Positions 22,332 through 33,735 of a DNA stretch of 64,000 nt are shown here, one piece after another. The stretch comes from Acomys russatus. Taxonomy: Eukaryota; Chordata; Mammalia; Rodentia; Muridae. Location of the stretch: NCBI RefSeq assembly GCF_903995435.1, contig NC_067145.1, positions 53,261,734-53,325,733 of the forward strand, read 5' to 3'. Every line of letters starts with the position of its first letter. The stretch's first letter is position 1. Both the position numbers and the translations under genes were made by a program. The notes beneath the pieces are model-generated. The model did no database searches and was not told where the DNA came from. It saw nothing but the letters and a program-made list of their open reading frames with translations.

Positions 22332-22510
22332 AGCTAGTGACGTGGCTCAGTGGACAGACGTCCTTGTCACCAGTCCTGATGAACTGAGTTCCATCCCCAC
22401 TGCCCACATGGTTGGATGGGAGAACTGACTCCTGTGAGCTCCGTGGGACCCCCTCATATGTGTATGCACCGCCCCCATACTCAAGAACTATAAATAAAGA
22501 TTTTTTTTAA
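22332..22510 (+). mobile_element. B3/B2-class SINE
   Basis: GACGTGGCTCAGTGGACAG, TGAGTTCCATCCCCACTGCCCACATGG and a final AATAAAGATTTTTTTTAAAAA are a B3-like body and tail. Confidence 0.72.
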
Positions 22511-22989
22511 AAACTAACTAAAAAAGAAGACACAGCCAGACACTCAAAGGCAGGCTGTGGAAAGTTCCCTGAAGCCCCTCTCTATGGAAGAAGGACAACG
22601 CTAAGTGATTCCAGTCACAGGAAGGAACACCTCAGCGGCACATGAAAAGGAACAAGCACGGATATGGTGCAGGGGTACGAGCCCCCAAGACTCACAGCCG
22701 TGTACTTAAGCCATCAATGCATGTGATCAGCTCAGAGATGATGCAGAATGACATGGACAGCAAGTCATCTGTCCCTAAAAATGCCCCCCATGTCAGTCAT
22801 GGTTTCCTGTGTACTTGGTACTTAGACACAAAAGGGTAGAAGACTGAGACGGCTCATACCACACAGGGATTCACAGTGAAGCTCAGAAGCAGGGGCACAC
22901 CCCTCTTCCATATTACTCCGGCAGGGGAGAAAGAAAGCCAAGATGCCGCAGCTGGGGGACTGGGGTCTGGGGTCTGTTCAGTTTGGTCT
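22511..22989. other. Unique sequence
   Basis: Nothing recognised. Confidence 0.4.
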
Positions 22990-23217
22990 TGCTTCTGTTT
23001 CATTTCTGAGACAGGATCTCAGGCTACCTTCCAACTCACTCTACAGCTGGGCATGACTTCGAACTTCTGACCCTGCAGTCTCCATCATCTCAATGTAGGA
23101 TTATAAGCATGCGCCATCATGCCCACTTTATGGGGTGCTGAGGTATATGACCTCAAACCCAGAACCTCACTCACATTAAGCAAGTATGCATCCAACTGAG
23201 CTATATCTCCAAGGCAT
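22990..23217 (-). mobile_element. B4 SINE (ID + B1 fusion)
   Basis: In antisense, TGAGACAGGATCTCAGGCTACC to GCGCCATCATGCCCAC is the B1-like half and AACCCAGAACCTCACTCACATTAAGC to CTGAGCTATATCTCC is the ID half. This is the B4 arrangement. Confidence 0.82.
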
Positions 23218-23733
23218 GGGGTTTTTGATTCCCAGAAACTTAAGAGTTGAAGTACACTGATCAGCCAAAGCTGAACTGCTGGCTTGGCTCCTGGCCTTGA
23301 ATGGGAAGAGCAGGACATGTTTCCCACAGCCACCTCATAGGAAAAGCCATCCCCTCCTCCTCACTAGGGAACAGGTTCATCATCCTAAACAAGTTGCTGT
23401 TATCAGCTCAGGTGTTCATGCAGTGACTCTCGGGCACAGAAGTAATTCTGAAAGAAACTGGTAAAGGAAGCCACTCCCACTGGGACATGAACACATTGAT
23501 GCAGACAGCTACTGACTCCCACTAGCACTAGCCAGGGCCTATAGGCTAGACAGAACATATACCCAGGGAGGCCATCAGTACCCAATGGATGCCTTCAGCC
23601 CTGAGCTACTGATTGATAATGGCAAGTGAGAGCTGAAAACAAGCACAAGAAAAACAATGCATGAAAAACAAAATACACCCAGGCAAAAGAAGGGCAATAG
23701 GAAGACAGCACGCCAACAAAAAGACAGCAAGTG

Positions 23734-23990
23734 GGGCTTGGAAGATGGCACAGGGGTCAAGATGTAATTTCAGATCCTCCATACATACATAAAAAGTCAG
23801 GCATGAAGGTAAGGTATTCGGAAGTCCAGCACTGGGAGGAGACAGGAAGATCCTGGGGCTTGCTGGGAGCCAGTCTAGCCTAGTCAGCCAGTTCCAGTTC
23901 AACGAGAAACCTTGTCTCGTTGGTGGAGATGGATGGAGGTGCACATACACATACATGTATATGTACACATACGTGTATATGTACAGACTG
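23734..23990 (+). mobile_element. RSINE1 SINE
   Basis: GGCTTGGAAGATGGC head, ATAAAAAGTCAGGCATG, AGATCCTGGGGCTTGCTGGGAGCC and CTAGCCTAGTCAGCC are typical. It ends in ACATACACATAC-type repeats with GTATATGTACACATACGTG. Confidence 0.85.
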
Positions 23991-24054
23991 CCGAGAGGAG
24001 AAGGAGCAGAGGAGGGAAGAAAGACGTTATAGGGTAGGGGGAGTGAGCTTGAAC

Positions 24055-24178
24055 TTTAGGCTTGCTGGTGCATGCCTCTAAACTCAACACCTGGAAGACA
24101 AAGATGGAGGATGTAGGGCTCACGACCACCCTGGACTACATAGGGTGTCTAATAACAAAAATAAATAAATAAATAAAA
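24055..24178 (+). mobile_element. B1 SINE
   Basis: GGCTTGCTGGTGCATGCCTCTAA, GACCACCCTGGACTACATAGGGTG and an AATAAATAAATAAA tail are B1-like; diverged. Confidence 0.72.
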
Positions 24179-24770
24179 CAAATACGCAAACCAAGACATC
24201 CCAGAGAGAGCAGCTGGTTTAATGCAGTATACGCAATGCGCCAGGCCTTGAACAATAATACCTCCTGCTCCGGTTTCTTGAGATTCAAAAGGCATAGACG
24301 CTGTTTTTCTAGAAAGATTTACAATAGAAAGAAATATCCAAGGCAGGCCATTGTGTAATGAGTACACGAAACCATGTGACATATGAAAGTAGTTATATTA
24401 ACAATGCGCGCAGGGAAAGAAGGGCACCTGGGCAGTCGGATTAAAGACCCTTCCTCACGTCCTCATAGTATAGGAGGGGACAGTGAGCGCTTCGCTTCAC
24501 TCAAAGCAGGAAGCTGCTAAGTAAAACACAGGCAGACCCAGTCCTCGTGAAAAGCATCCCGAACCCAAGAGCCAGCGAAGCCAGCGCTGCTTCGAATGAT
24601 ACCAGACATTTTGGGATAATCAGGCAAACGCAATCTCCACATCACGTGCTAATAAAGCAGCACTTGGGATCCCTTAAATGTTCAGGTGCTCGGGTCCAAG
24701 GGGACATGGGAAGCCATCAGGCAAAACGCACTGTTCCCCCTGGGGTTTGTCCCTTGACAAGAATATCAGG
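24179..24770. other. Unique sequence
   Basis: About 590 bp without recognised repeat, with more CpG than its surroundings (for example GCGCGC at about 24405 and AGCGCTTCGC at 24486). No exon evidence. Confidence 0.4.
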
Positions 24771-24918
24771 CTGGGCAGTAGTAGTGCATGCCTTTAATCT
24801 CAGAACTCAGGAGGCAAAAACAGGAGGATCTCTGTGAGTTCAAGGCCAGCCTGGTCTACAGAGGGAGTTCGAGGACAGTCAAGGCTACACAGAAAAAACC
24901 CTGTCTTGAGAAAAAAAT
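24771..24918 (+). mobile_element. B1 SINE
   Basis: GTGCATGCCTTTAATCTCAGAACTCAGGAGG, TTCAAGGCCAGCCTGGTCTACA and CTACACAGAAAAAACCCTGTCTTGAG give a well-preserved B1, the clearest plus-strand copy in the window. Confidence 0.93.
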
Positions 24919-24927
24919 TGTGTGTGT

Positions 24928-24965
<38 letters not shown>
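24919..24965. repeat. (TG)n microsatellite on a B1 tail
   Basis: About 23 TG units with one TA interruption, directly after the B1 A-tail. Confidence 0.96.
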
Positions 24966-24967
<2 letters not shown>

Positions 24968-25084
24968 TCAGAAGAAAGTGTTCAGTATTTACAAAGTAAC
25001 CCTAGGAAACTGAAAAAGTAACAACACAGGAAAAAAGAAAAATCTGCCAGAAATAATAAGATTCTGAAAAAAAAAAAGCCTATA

Positions 25085-25410
25085 CAATGACTTCCAAGAA
25101 TTATTTAATGTATGCCTTTTCCAAATCCCTTGAAAGAGTCCTTTCATCTCAATTTTTCTACCAACATAATATTATTTTCTCCAAAAGGTGTAAATTTTCA
25201 AGCTGGCTTCTTCAAGCCTTGTGAAATAATATTTTCAGGCACTCGTTAGTAGATTAGCTCTCCCTGGAAACAAGTTCTCAGGGCTCCCGCAGCAGAAGTA
25301 TCTGCTGGACAGTTATGGATTGGTACTTCCTGGGAAAGGTGTGTCTTCTGTTTTCCATGTCTGGCGGCAGAGGGTAATAAGCCAGGTAAAGGGACAGGAT
25401 GCAAATGCTG
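25085..25410. other. Unique sequence, possible conserved non-coding element
   Basis: Repeat-free, with AATTATTTAATG, CATAATATTATTTTC, TTGTGAAATAATATT and an exact POU octamer ATGCAAAT (25399-25406). Function is not shown. Confidence 0.33.
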
Positions 25411-25779
25411 CCTCTCTTGGCTATGCCCACGGGGAAGCAGTTAACACAAGGCTGCCCACTCTTCCAATGGGTGGACCTGGCTCATAGGAAACAGCCAACT
25501 GTGAGTCACTCCTACAGGCTGAAATCCAGCTCTTTCTTAAGCCTACATGAAAAATGAGAGCACGGGAGAACTGCTACCTTCTAACCTAGAATGCTGGAAT
25601 TAATTCGGGAGTATAAAAATGCTGGGTGGCCTTTCTCTCCCTAAATAGAAACATGGCTGTGTCCCCATTCAGAAGAGCCCCCTTTAGGCTCAGCAGGCAA
25701 TGAACTTCAAGAGGCCCAGTTTAGAAAATTCCCTGTCATAGACGGTAACCCACCTTCCTCTCTTTCCTCTTGTTTTAGT
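25411..25779. other. Unique sequence
   Basis: Nothing recognised. Confidence 0.4.
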
Positions 25780-26062
25780 GTGTCGATATGTCCATGTGCA
25801 GGAGTACATGCACGTGTGTGTGGAGGCCAGCGGACAACTTTGACTGCCATTTCTTGGATACCATCTATCCTGTTTTTTTTTTTTGAAACAAGATCCCTCA
25901 TTAACCTAGAACACCAGGCTGATGGCCCAGTGACCTCTAAGTATCCACCTGACCCTCCCACTCTGTCTGCCCCCCACCCACACACACACCACCACCAGAG
26001 AATGAACACACCTATTAGTGCTTGCAAAGCATGCATTGCAAAGCTGGTGCTGAGCCACCTTC
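25780..26062 (-). mobile_element. RSINE1 SINE
   Basis: Antisense order: GTGTGGAGGCCAGCGGACAACTTTGACTGCC (3' part), TTGAAACAAGATCCCTCATTAACCTAG, then GCTTGCAAAGCATGCATTGC (head). It is the second minus-strand RSINE1. Confidence 0.72.
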
Positions 26063-26920
26063 CATGGTTCTCTTTATCAGGAGAGCTAAAGGTTTTGTTT
26101 CCTTCACAATTCATTTCATCTCTACCACCCTCAGTTACCCACCTTTCCCAGGCAAGATGTTCCCATGGGATGGAGCTAGGTGAGATTTGGAACTGAGAAG
26201 AGGCACTAACGACCGAGTACATGAGCCACTAGACCTCCCGCGCTTGATCCTCTGTTCGCCTGCATCCACACAAAGGGGAAATCAGAGGCGACAAACACAG
26301 AGACGAATTCTTCTAAAATATTCTGGAGGTCTTAGGTTAGAAAGAGGGGGCACGCGGGATTTGGATGCAGACCCCAAGTCCCTACAAATTCAAACTATTC
26401 GACATATCCCCCAGCATGTGGACTACATGGAGCTGGCATGGGCAAGATATTTAAAGAGGGAGGGGGTATGGGCAAGAAGGACACCCCCTGAGAAACACAG
26501 ATGGGGCTCCCGTTCACTCCAAGGTACCTTGAGGGAGACCCCCTTTTCCTATGAGGGACTCAATCTTCCAAGCTTACTCTTTTCTTTTCAACTGGGGCCC
26601 AACCTCATCCTAACAGTGACCCAGAAAGTTCTACCTCCACCTTTGCCTCAGACACCACACCCTTCCTTTTATCTTTGCTAGTCACACTCCATCATTTTAT
26701 AAACACTTTAGAACTATAGCTGAATAAAATCGACATATTGCAGAACAATACAAGTAGACTGTATCGACATCGGTATCTTGGTTGTGGCGTTGACAGGGTA
26801 AAAATGGCACACGATCCCTCTCCACCATCCCTTACAGGGCTGCCAGGTAACTCTATAGCACCACAATTAAAATGTCCATAAGACATTAAACATGGCCACT
26901 GTTTAAGAATGTTACATCTT
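26063..26920. other. Unique sequence
   Basis: Contains a 164-codon open stretch at 26187-26681, but that stretch begins at TTG and has no ATG until about codon 80. No similarity to a known family recognised. Confidence 0.45.
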
Positions 26921-27200
26921 GGGCTGGGAAGAAGACTCCATCAGTCAAATATGTGTCCTGTAAGCACGAGGTTATGAATTTGGTCCCCAGAATCCATGTG
27001 AAGAAGCTGGGTGTGATGGAACATGCCTGTAATCACAGTGCGAGGGAGCCGAGACTGGAATTTGCAGGGCAGCCAGCCCAGCCCACTTGGGGAGTTCCAA
27101 GACAGTGAGAGACCCTGGCTCAGAACACGGAGTAGATGGAGCTCTCCTGAACACCACCCAAGGTTGTCTTCTGCCCATCACGTATGGGCATGCACACAAT
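26921..27200 (+). mobile_element. RSINE1 SINE
   Basis: GGGCTGGGAAGAAGACTCC, TTGGTCCCCAGAATCCATGTGAAG, GACAGTGAGAGACCCTGGCTC and CACGTATGGGCATGCACAC are in RSINE1 order. Confidence 0.85.
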
Positions 27201-27863
27201 CAATGTGAGGCTTGCTAAAACTTGTTTTTAAAATAAGAGTGGCTCAGAACCAACCGAGTGAAATGTTAAGGTTATTAGAAAAATTTAATTATGCACAAAA
27301 TCCCTCCATTGGTGAGTCAGTGGAGACTGTCTATTACCATTATTTCCTCAAAAGAGCAGGGATTTTCATTTTCATTTATCTGACCTGGGGAAGAAAAGCT
27401 GCCATGTTACCTTATTCTTCAAGCAAATAACCCACCATTTAGCCTCAAGACCCAGGGAAGTCTTGAGTACTTTGTGGCTGAAAGACAGAACCAGATTCTT
27501 AGCTACCATTCTCATCAGGGGTTCCCACGCAAATAGACTATTTAAGGTTGATTATTCCCAGGCTAAAATCCAAAACAGTAGGGAATACATGTGTTGTACC
27601 CGGACCCATAAGTGGTCAAGTTCACAAATATGAAATACAACAGGATGTACTTGGGGGTGAACCTCACTTTTTCCTGCTTTGTCTAACATTGGCCACTGGA
27701 GCTAAGCTTCGGAAATTATAGGGGGTCAAGACACAGGTCAAATGATAAGAACTCTAGGGTCCTACAGCTTCCTTAGCCAAGTGTTCCAGACATGGCAATG
27801 CCTGAGTTTGCTACTCTCTGAACTTGGGAATGCTAGGTGGAGGGCTGGGAAAGGGAGCTGAAC
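27201..27863. other. Unique sequence
   Basis: The first 240 bp (to about 27440) are AT-rich and repeat-free, with GGTGAGTCAGTGG (AP-1-like TGAGTCA at about 27313). The remainder shows nothing recognised. Confidence 0.4.
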
Positions 27864-27996
27864 CAGGCACGGTGACGATGATGCATGGCTGTAATCTTGT
27901 AAACCTGCAAATTGGGAAGCTAAAGCAGAAGAATTGCAAGTTCGAGGCCAGCCCCAGCTACATGAGGACATTCAATCTCAAAGCAACAACAACAAA
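27864..27996 (+). mobile_element. B1 SINE
   Basis: CCAGGCACGGTGACGATGATGC, GTTCGAGGCCAGCCCCAGCTACATGAGG and CAACAACAACAAAAT tail. Confidence 0.85.
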
Positions 27997-28110
27997 ATAG
28001 AGAGGGGGGAGGAAAGAGGGAAACAAGGAGAGAGGGAGAGAGGGAAAGAGAGACAAAGGAAAGGAGGAAGAGAGAGAAAGAAGGAGGAAACCAGACAGAG
28101 ACAGAGAGAA
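27997..28110. repeat. Polypurine tract on a B1 tail
   Basis: About 110 bp almost wholly A and G (GAGAGG, GGAAAG words), growing out of the B1 tail. It could form a triplex; inference. Confidence 0.9.
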
Positions 28111-28431
28111 CACTCACCAGTCAAGACCTACCGTCTTGTACCTGGAGTGTTGTATTGTTTGCTTTCACGATATCCAATGATCATGGGAACAACATGAGGA
28201 AAACAGCCAATGACTTTGTGGCTGTTGGGAGAGAGATTTTAGGTAGCTTCTCAGACCCCCAGCTAAGCATTTGTATTACAACATTCAAATCATTGGCCTC
28301 AGGTGAGAAAACAAGCACCAGATCTGGAAAGCATTGATCAAAACAAACTCAGTACCTTCCTGAAAGTGTTTCTGTCCCCGCTAATGCTGGTGAGCATGAG
28401 CGACGGCAACGAACAGCAACAGCCAGGGTGC

Positions 28432-28745
28432 ACTAGTTACTCTCCAGGACAACTTAAGAGAGGAAAGGCTTGTTTTGGCTCACAGCTTCAGAGAGCCTCA
28501 GTCCATGATAGTGCACTGACATCATACTGCCTGGGAAGACTCAGCAGCGTTCACTGCAGCAGGAATGTGTGGGGAAGATTCCTCACATCACAGAAGGCAA
28601 GCAAGAAGTCTGATGAGAAGCAGGGCCAGCCCATACCCTTCAAAGGCCCATCCCTAGTGATCTGCTCCTACCAGTGAGGCACCAACCAATACTTCCACCA
28701 GCTGGAGGACAAGCAGATTTGGAGGATGCCTGAACAATACCTCAC
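28432..28745 (-). mobile_element. MaLR-type LTR, antisense
   Basis: ACTAGTTACTCTCCAG, GCTTGTTTTGGCTCACAGCTTC, CTCAGTCCATGAT and ACTTCCACCAGCTGGAGGACAAGC follow the antisense MaLR order (tttggctcacagtttcagag ... gcaccaccagctggggaccaag). Confidence 0.7.
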
Positions 28746-28763
28746 TATAGTGTAAAAACAAAT

Positions 28764-28942
28764 ACAATTTCTGATCCTTTTGTTTGGCTTTGGTTTCTCA
28801 AGACAGGGTTTTTCTGTGTGGCCTTGGCTGTCCTGAACTCACTTTGTTGACTATGCTACCCTTGAACTCAAAGGTCTTTGTCTCCCTGAGTGCTGGGATT
28901 ACAGACATGTACCACCATGCCTGACAATTTTCTGATCCTTTT
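28764..28942 (-). mobile_element. B1 SINE with target-site duplication
   Basis: CAAGACAGGGTTTTTCTGTGTGGCC to GTACCACCATGCC is B1 in antisense (28782-28923). ACAATTTCTGATCCTTTT (28764-28781) and ACAATTTTCTGATCCTTTT (28924-28942) flank it and differ by one T. Confidence 0.93.
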
Positions 28943-29635
28943 AAAACCAAGTCGCAAATCTAGGAATGCCTGGGAATGTGCTGGCTCCAGGTCACACAGA
29001 ACTGTGGTTTGAATGGGTTAATTACAAATTAATCTTTTTAAATCTCATGCAACCAAGCTTGCCACCAAGTTTGTGTTTGTGTTTCCTTTACTCCCTGGGC
29101 AGAGTTTAATTGTTGTAGAAATGAAGACTCAAAAAGCACTTTGACCATGGCTTTTTCCTATAGCTTGATTTTCCTCCCAATTTCTCAAGTTTCACCAAAA
29201 TTTAATTGAACTCAAAGAAACAGAAAAAATTCTCTTTTTAAAAATTTCAGTTAATCACAGAAACTTTTCAAATATACCTATAACGTTTGTGTCACTCAGA
29301 AACTATAGGAAAGAAATAGCCAGAATGAGAAACAACGCAACCCTGAAAGAAATACCCTCAAACATAAATAATTTACATATTCCCACGGTGCTTTCAGGTA
29401 ATGAATGTCCTAATAACAGATGGTATAGAATGGCTATGTAGTTCATTTGTACATGGGCAGAGGTTTTCCACAGCTAGCATATTAAAATTTCCCTAAGTGA
29501 AAAAATGTATATTTATCATAGTCATGTCCTGTCTATTTAATAACCTAGGTCTATTGTCACTAACTAGATAGATAAAAGTGTCATCAATATGCCCCACTGT
29601 TATAAAATACAAATATGATAATCAAGTCAATATTT

Positions 29636-29638
<3 letters not shown>
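28943..29638. other. Unique AT-rich sequence, possible conserved non-coding element
   Basis: About 690 bp with no recognised repeat. It has many homeodomain-type words (GGGTTAATTACAAATTAATC at about 29017, ATTTAATTGAAC at 29200). No gene evidence. Confidence 0.35.

Positions 29639-29690
<52 letters not shown>
29639..29690. repeat. (GA)n microsatellite
   Basis: Twenty-six perfect GA units sitting at the tail side of an antisense B4. Confidence 0.98.
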
Positions 29691-29693
<3 letters not shown>

Positions 29694-29880
29694 CACATAG
29701 ACCAGAGCTGGCCTCAGATTTGATATGCACTCCAGAATAACCTTGAACTTCTGACCCTCCGCCTCCGTCTTCCAAGTGCTAGAATTGCAGGTGCATACCA
29801 CCACGTCTGTTTTTTAAAGTGGTTCTGGGCATAGTGTCCACAGTCTCCTGCAAGCATTCCACCAACTGAGCTCTAGCCTC
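29691..29880 (-). mobile_element. B4 SINE
   Basis: Antisense B1 half (GGCCTCAGATTTGATATGC, GCAGGTGCATACCACCACG) followed by the antisense ID half (TTCCACCAACTGAGCTCTAGCC). Confidence 0.8.
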
Positions 29881-30194
29881 AGCTCTCAAATCAACTTCTA
29901 ACTGTTCAACTAAATTCCAGTCCCTAAGCAACACAGCAGTAGTAGATTGGAATAACATGACACGCCATACTCTGGGTTTATATTTGAAACCTCTCTGAAG
30001 AAATCACGGTATTATAATAAAATGAAATCCTGACTATGACAGCAAGAAATTAAATGTGAGCATTTATCTCACTGTGTTATGAAATGTGCAGCCGTGCTAC
30101 TCCTAGGCCTGACAGTAACTACCCTCTCCTGACCTCAGTGCCCTCAGTATAGACCTCTCTCCTCCCTTGCCATGTGCGTCCTCTCGCCTTCATC

Positions 30195-30350
30195 CATCAC
30201 CAGTTGTTTAGTGTCTGCCCCTTGTAGAATGCCAGCTCCATGAAGGCTTGGACATGAACATCCGCACATCATGAGCACAGCTAAAATAGCCCCCCCCGCC
30301 CCCGGCGTGGCAGAGGTGCTCTATAAGCATTTGCTGATTGACTACTGACT
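30195..30350 (+). mobile_element. L2 3' end
   Basis: CCTTGTAGAATGCCAGCTCCATGAAGGCTTGG and GAGGTGCTCTATAAGCATTTGCTGATTGACTAC follow the L2 3' end (gtaagctccatgagggcagg ... ggtgctcaataaatatttgttgaatgaa). An internal C-rich insertion lies at about 30290-30305. Confidence 0.65.
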
Positions 30351-30780
30351 TAGTCTCTGCGGAAAAGAACTGAAGTGCGTGACCTCACCCTTTCACCCCA
30401 CCTTCCACCACCTGGGCTTATCGGTTCAGTGTCAAGGCCTGCAGTGACAGATTAAGATTTTGTTGGTTGGTTGTCAGTTTTTGTGTGTGTGATTCAAATG
30501 TCAGCAAAATATAAAAAGAGCCACTCTGACAAGTCATTTCTATGCCTACTATCAATCACTCCCTCCTCTGGGCTTCCTGAGTTACATATGCATGAGTTTC
30601 TTGCTTAGCCCTCCAGTGTTTCTTAGTAAACACACACACACACACACACACACACTTTCTTACAACCATGTTTCTTGCACAAACACGACTCTCTGCCTTG
30701 GATTTTTCCCTTGCCCATATCCGTGGGGACTCTCCCACATCAGAACACGGATCATTACCATTCTCTTCTCGGAAAATCCT
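30351..30780. other. Unique sequence with a (CA)12
   Basis: The CA tract is at 30631-30654. Nothing else recognised. Confidence 0.5.
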
Positions 30781-30974
30781 TTTTTAGGTTTATTTTATTT
30801 CATGTGTATTTGTATCGCATGTGTCCTGGTACCCACAGAGGTCAAAGGGGGAATCAGATCTCCTGAAACTGGAATTACGGATGGATGGGAACCATGTAGA
30901 TGCTGTAAACTAAACACAAGTCCTCTGTAAGATCTAAAGTGCTCTTAACTGCTGAGCCATCTCTCCAAGCCCTT
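30781..30974 (-). mobile_element. B3/B2-class SINE
   Basis: TTTATTTCATGTGTATTTG, CCTGGTACCCACAGAGGTC, GGAATCAGATCTCCTGAAACTGG and GCTCTTAACTGCTGAGCCATCTCTCCAAGCCC are an almost complete antisense copy. Confidence 0.92.
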
Positions 30975-31279
30975 TTATCACTCTCTGTTCACAACTACAC
31001 AGCATCACTCTGTAGTCACACGACAACCATCCTAATAACCAGTCCCTGACGCGTGGGCCTCTGAGGCCTTTCAACATTCTAGTGTTACGCACAAAGCTTT
31101 ACCAGCAACTTTATGCAACTGCCACTTGTGCCTCACAGTTGTGGTTCTACGGGAATAATGTGTAGAACCAAGGCTGCTGGGCCAGAGGGTGAGCGTTTGT
31201 GCAAAGACTCCTCCATAGTAGTAGATCAGGAAAGACAAGGTATTAAGGTTGGAATCAGGAAACCTTAGATGCCCAACCC

Positions 31280-31405
31280 CCATGACCTACCACAAGCCAG
31301 GCTTTACCTTCTAAATATTCCACAGCTTGGTAACCAAGCCATAAGCCAGGGATTGCATATTCAAAACAGGAGCCTGGGAGGCACATTTTACATTCAAATC
31401 ACAAC
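31280..31405 (-). mobile_element. MaLR-type LTR fragment
   Basis: CCACAAGCCAGGCTTTACCTTCTAAATATTCCACAGC and CATTCAAATCACAACA match the antisense first third of a MaLR LTR. Confidence 0.6.
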
Positions 31406-32044
31406 AGCAGCTAACCTGTTTCTCTACTCCCACAAATACACTCTCAAAATGGAAATCAACACCACATCTCCCAATGGTGGTCTGAGTTTACCTTTGCTGC
31501 TTTCCTGGGACCCATCTCTATGGCTGACACAGTCTCCTTCTGGTAAGCTGTGAGAGGGACCTGCCCTCCAGAAAAGTCCTCCGGTTAATATAGGTGGAAT
31601 TGCATTTTTCTAAGAGCATTCAAAGTTTCAGTAGCAAATACTATTTTTATTACAATGTACAAAGTGACAGGAGATCAAACACGTACGCAATTATTTAAAA
31701 CAACAACAACAACCTTGTTCGTTCTGACTCAGGGAATTCCCAAAACTAGTTTATATTCTGAGTTTTTTTTTTTTAGTAATTCATGACTTTTTTCACAGTG
31801 AGACGCTATAATTAGAAAATGATGCCTCTTTGAAGAATTAGCAAAAAGGTTCTTTCCCACCCCTTCCTGAGACAGCATGAAGAAATAACATCCTTTCGCA
31901 CGAGATTGGGGCTTTTAGGGAACTGAACCTTTGTTGAGAAAGACTGTTCCAGGCAGGAGGCCTTGAAGCAATGATCGCTTTCCTATCGGTACGGACTCAT
32001 TACATACAAACCTTCCTGCACTCAGTCTACTCTCGTTCTAGTGA
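31406..32044. other. Unique sequence
   Basis: Repeat-poor apart from an (AAC)n at about 31700. The stretch at 31780-32030 has the look of conserved AT-rich non-coding DNA, but this is an impression only. Confidence 0.4.
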
Positions 32045-32390
32045 CTTTGCTGTTGCTATGGTAAACACCCTGACAAAAACCAAATGAAAGAAGAAAGGTT
32101 TTATTTTGTTACAGCTACAGGCTATCGTCCATTATTGCTGTGAGGTCAAGGAACTCAAGGTACCATATCCAGGGACAACAGCAGAGAGAGGATAATGCAT
32201 CTTCTTGGTTCAATTTCTTCTTTCTTCTGTTTAAGCCCCCCTGCCTGGGAAACAGCATCACAGACAACAGGCTGGGACTTCCTCATCAATTGACAATTAA
32301 GACACTGCTCCACAGAAGTATCCACAGGCCAGCTAATTCCTCAAGAAGACTCTTCCCTGGAGACTCTAAGTTGGGTCAAGTTAACAGCAG
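32045..32390 (-). mobile_element. MaLR/RMER-type LTR, antisense
   Basis: GCTGTTGCTATGGTAAACACCCTGACAAAAACC, AAGGTTTTATTTTGTTACAGC and AAGTTGGGTCAAGTTAACAGC are both ends of a common rodent LTR-like repeat. Name not resolved. Confidence 0.7.
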
Positions 32391-32611
32391 CACTCTGTTT
32401 GATAAAGTTTATTTCATAGACTTTAACTCATTTCAAAATCAGCAGGCATGAAAAATGTGATATTCCGTGAACAATACACTCTGGAGACAGGTACCTTCGT
32501 CAATAAATCATACGCAGCCTACCAAACGCATGCACAAGCATGTTTCAGCTGCTTTCATCCTAGCAGCCCTAAATTCAAAACCGTCAAATGTCAGTCAACT
32601 ATGCAATGGTC

Positions 32612-32932
32612 CTGTGGTTTGGATATAAATGTTCCCCTAAATGCTCATGCGTTGAGGGCTTGGTCCTCACCTGGTGGTAATGTTTGAGTTGTTCTTAAAA
32701 CACTGGGAGGTGAGACGAGAGAATGTAGATGACTGAGGGTAGGTTATAGGGGCATCTTGCCCTTGGCCCCTTTCTGCTCTCCTCTCTGTTTCTCATATAT
32801 CATGAAATGAAGACTCTGGCATAATACAGTCCCATGATGGTCTCTCCATGGTGGGCCAGCCACCTTGGGCTTAACCCTCTGGAAGTGTGAACTAAAGAAA
32901 GCCTCCCTCCTTGGAATTGCTCTCCCCAGCAA
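32612..32932 (+). mobile_element. MaLR-type LTR, sense
   Basis: TGTGGTTTGGATATAAATGTTCCCC, TTGGTCCTCACCTGGTGGTAATG and TGAACTAAAGAAAGCCTCC mark a MaLR LTR. It lies about 220 bp from the antisense LTR just upstream. Confidence 0.72.
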
Positions 32933-33427
32933 CGTGAATGCATTTAATGCTGCTGGCCTGTACGTTTAAAACTGTTAGAATGCTCCATTGTAAGCCATGT
33001 GTATTTTGCCACAATCACTGAAATGACTATATGAAGCCAAACTTTTGCTCCACTAAGCTGAAGGAAGGCCATTGTGTAGCGCCACACTTTGTTCTCAGAA
33101 CATAAGTGAAAGAAAAGTATAGTCAGCAATGTCATCCACTGGCTCTACACACCCTGGGTGGCGCCTCCTTCCTCTCTCACACCAGCTTCTCACCTGTCCT
33201 GGACTGGTTTTCCTCCACCTTCCTCTCAATGAGAGGACATGTGGCTATTTTGTTGAAGAGAAGCATCCCAGACTATTGCTGCCTCAGGACCCCATCCTGT
33301 ACACTGTCCTGGTACCCAGGATGCAGGGGATGGCCAGAGAAAGGCCAGAATACCAACCTTCCCAAGAAGCCCAGAAGTCTTCTAAATAAAGCTTTCAGAT
33401 GCCATAACCCATGCTCCCTAAGTAAGT

Positions 33428-33735
33428 GAGCTTTCTCATCACTGTGAAAATATCTGACCTAAACAGCTTGAAGAAGACTGATCATGGCTCACAGTTTCCA
33501 AGGTTTCAATCCATCAATGGTAGGGAGTAGATGCTGGAGCAAAGCAGTTCACATAAGGGCTACTGGGACGTGTGTAATGAAAGGGACAGAGGGATGGAGA
33601 GATGGAGGGCAAGAGGGCGTGAGGATGAATACCAATGCTAACCTCTTTTTTTACTTATTCCATACGGAACCCCAGCCTAAGGGATCGGGCCACAGACAGT
33701 GTCTCTTTTCTGAACAGGGAGAGGACCTGGTGGTC
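33428..33735 (-). mobile_element. MaLR-type LTR, antisense
   Basis: TTTCTCATCACTGTGAAAATATCTGACC, GATCATGGCTCACAGTTTCCAAGGTTTCAATCC and a GGGACAGAGGGATGGAGAG part fit the antisense LTR. The 3' side is diverged. Confidence 0.62.

Noticed and set aside
26187..26681. 164-codon open frame as a possible gene
   Set aside because: It starts at TTG, and the first ATG is near codon 80. No family resemblance, no splice or promoter context. Non-ATG starts of this kind are not expected in a mammal.
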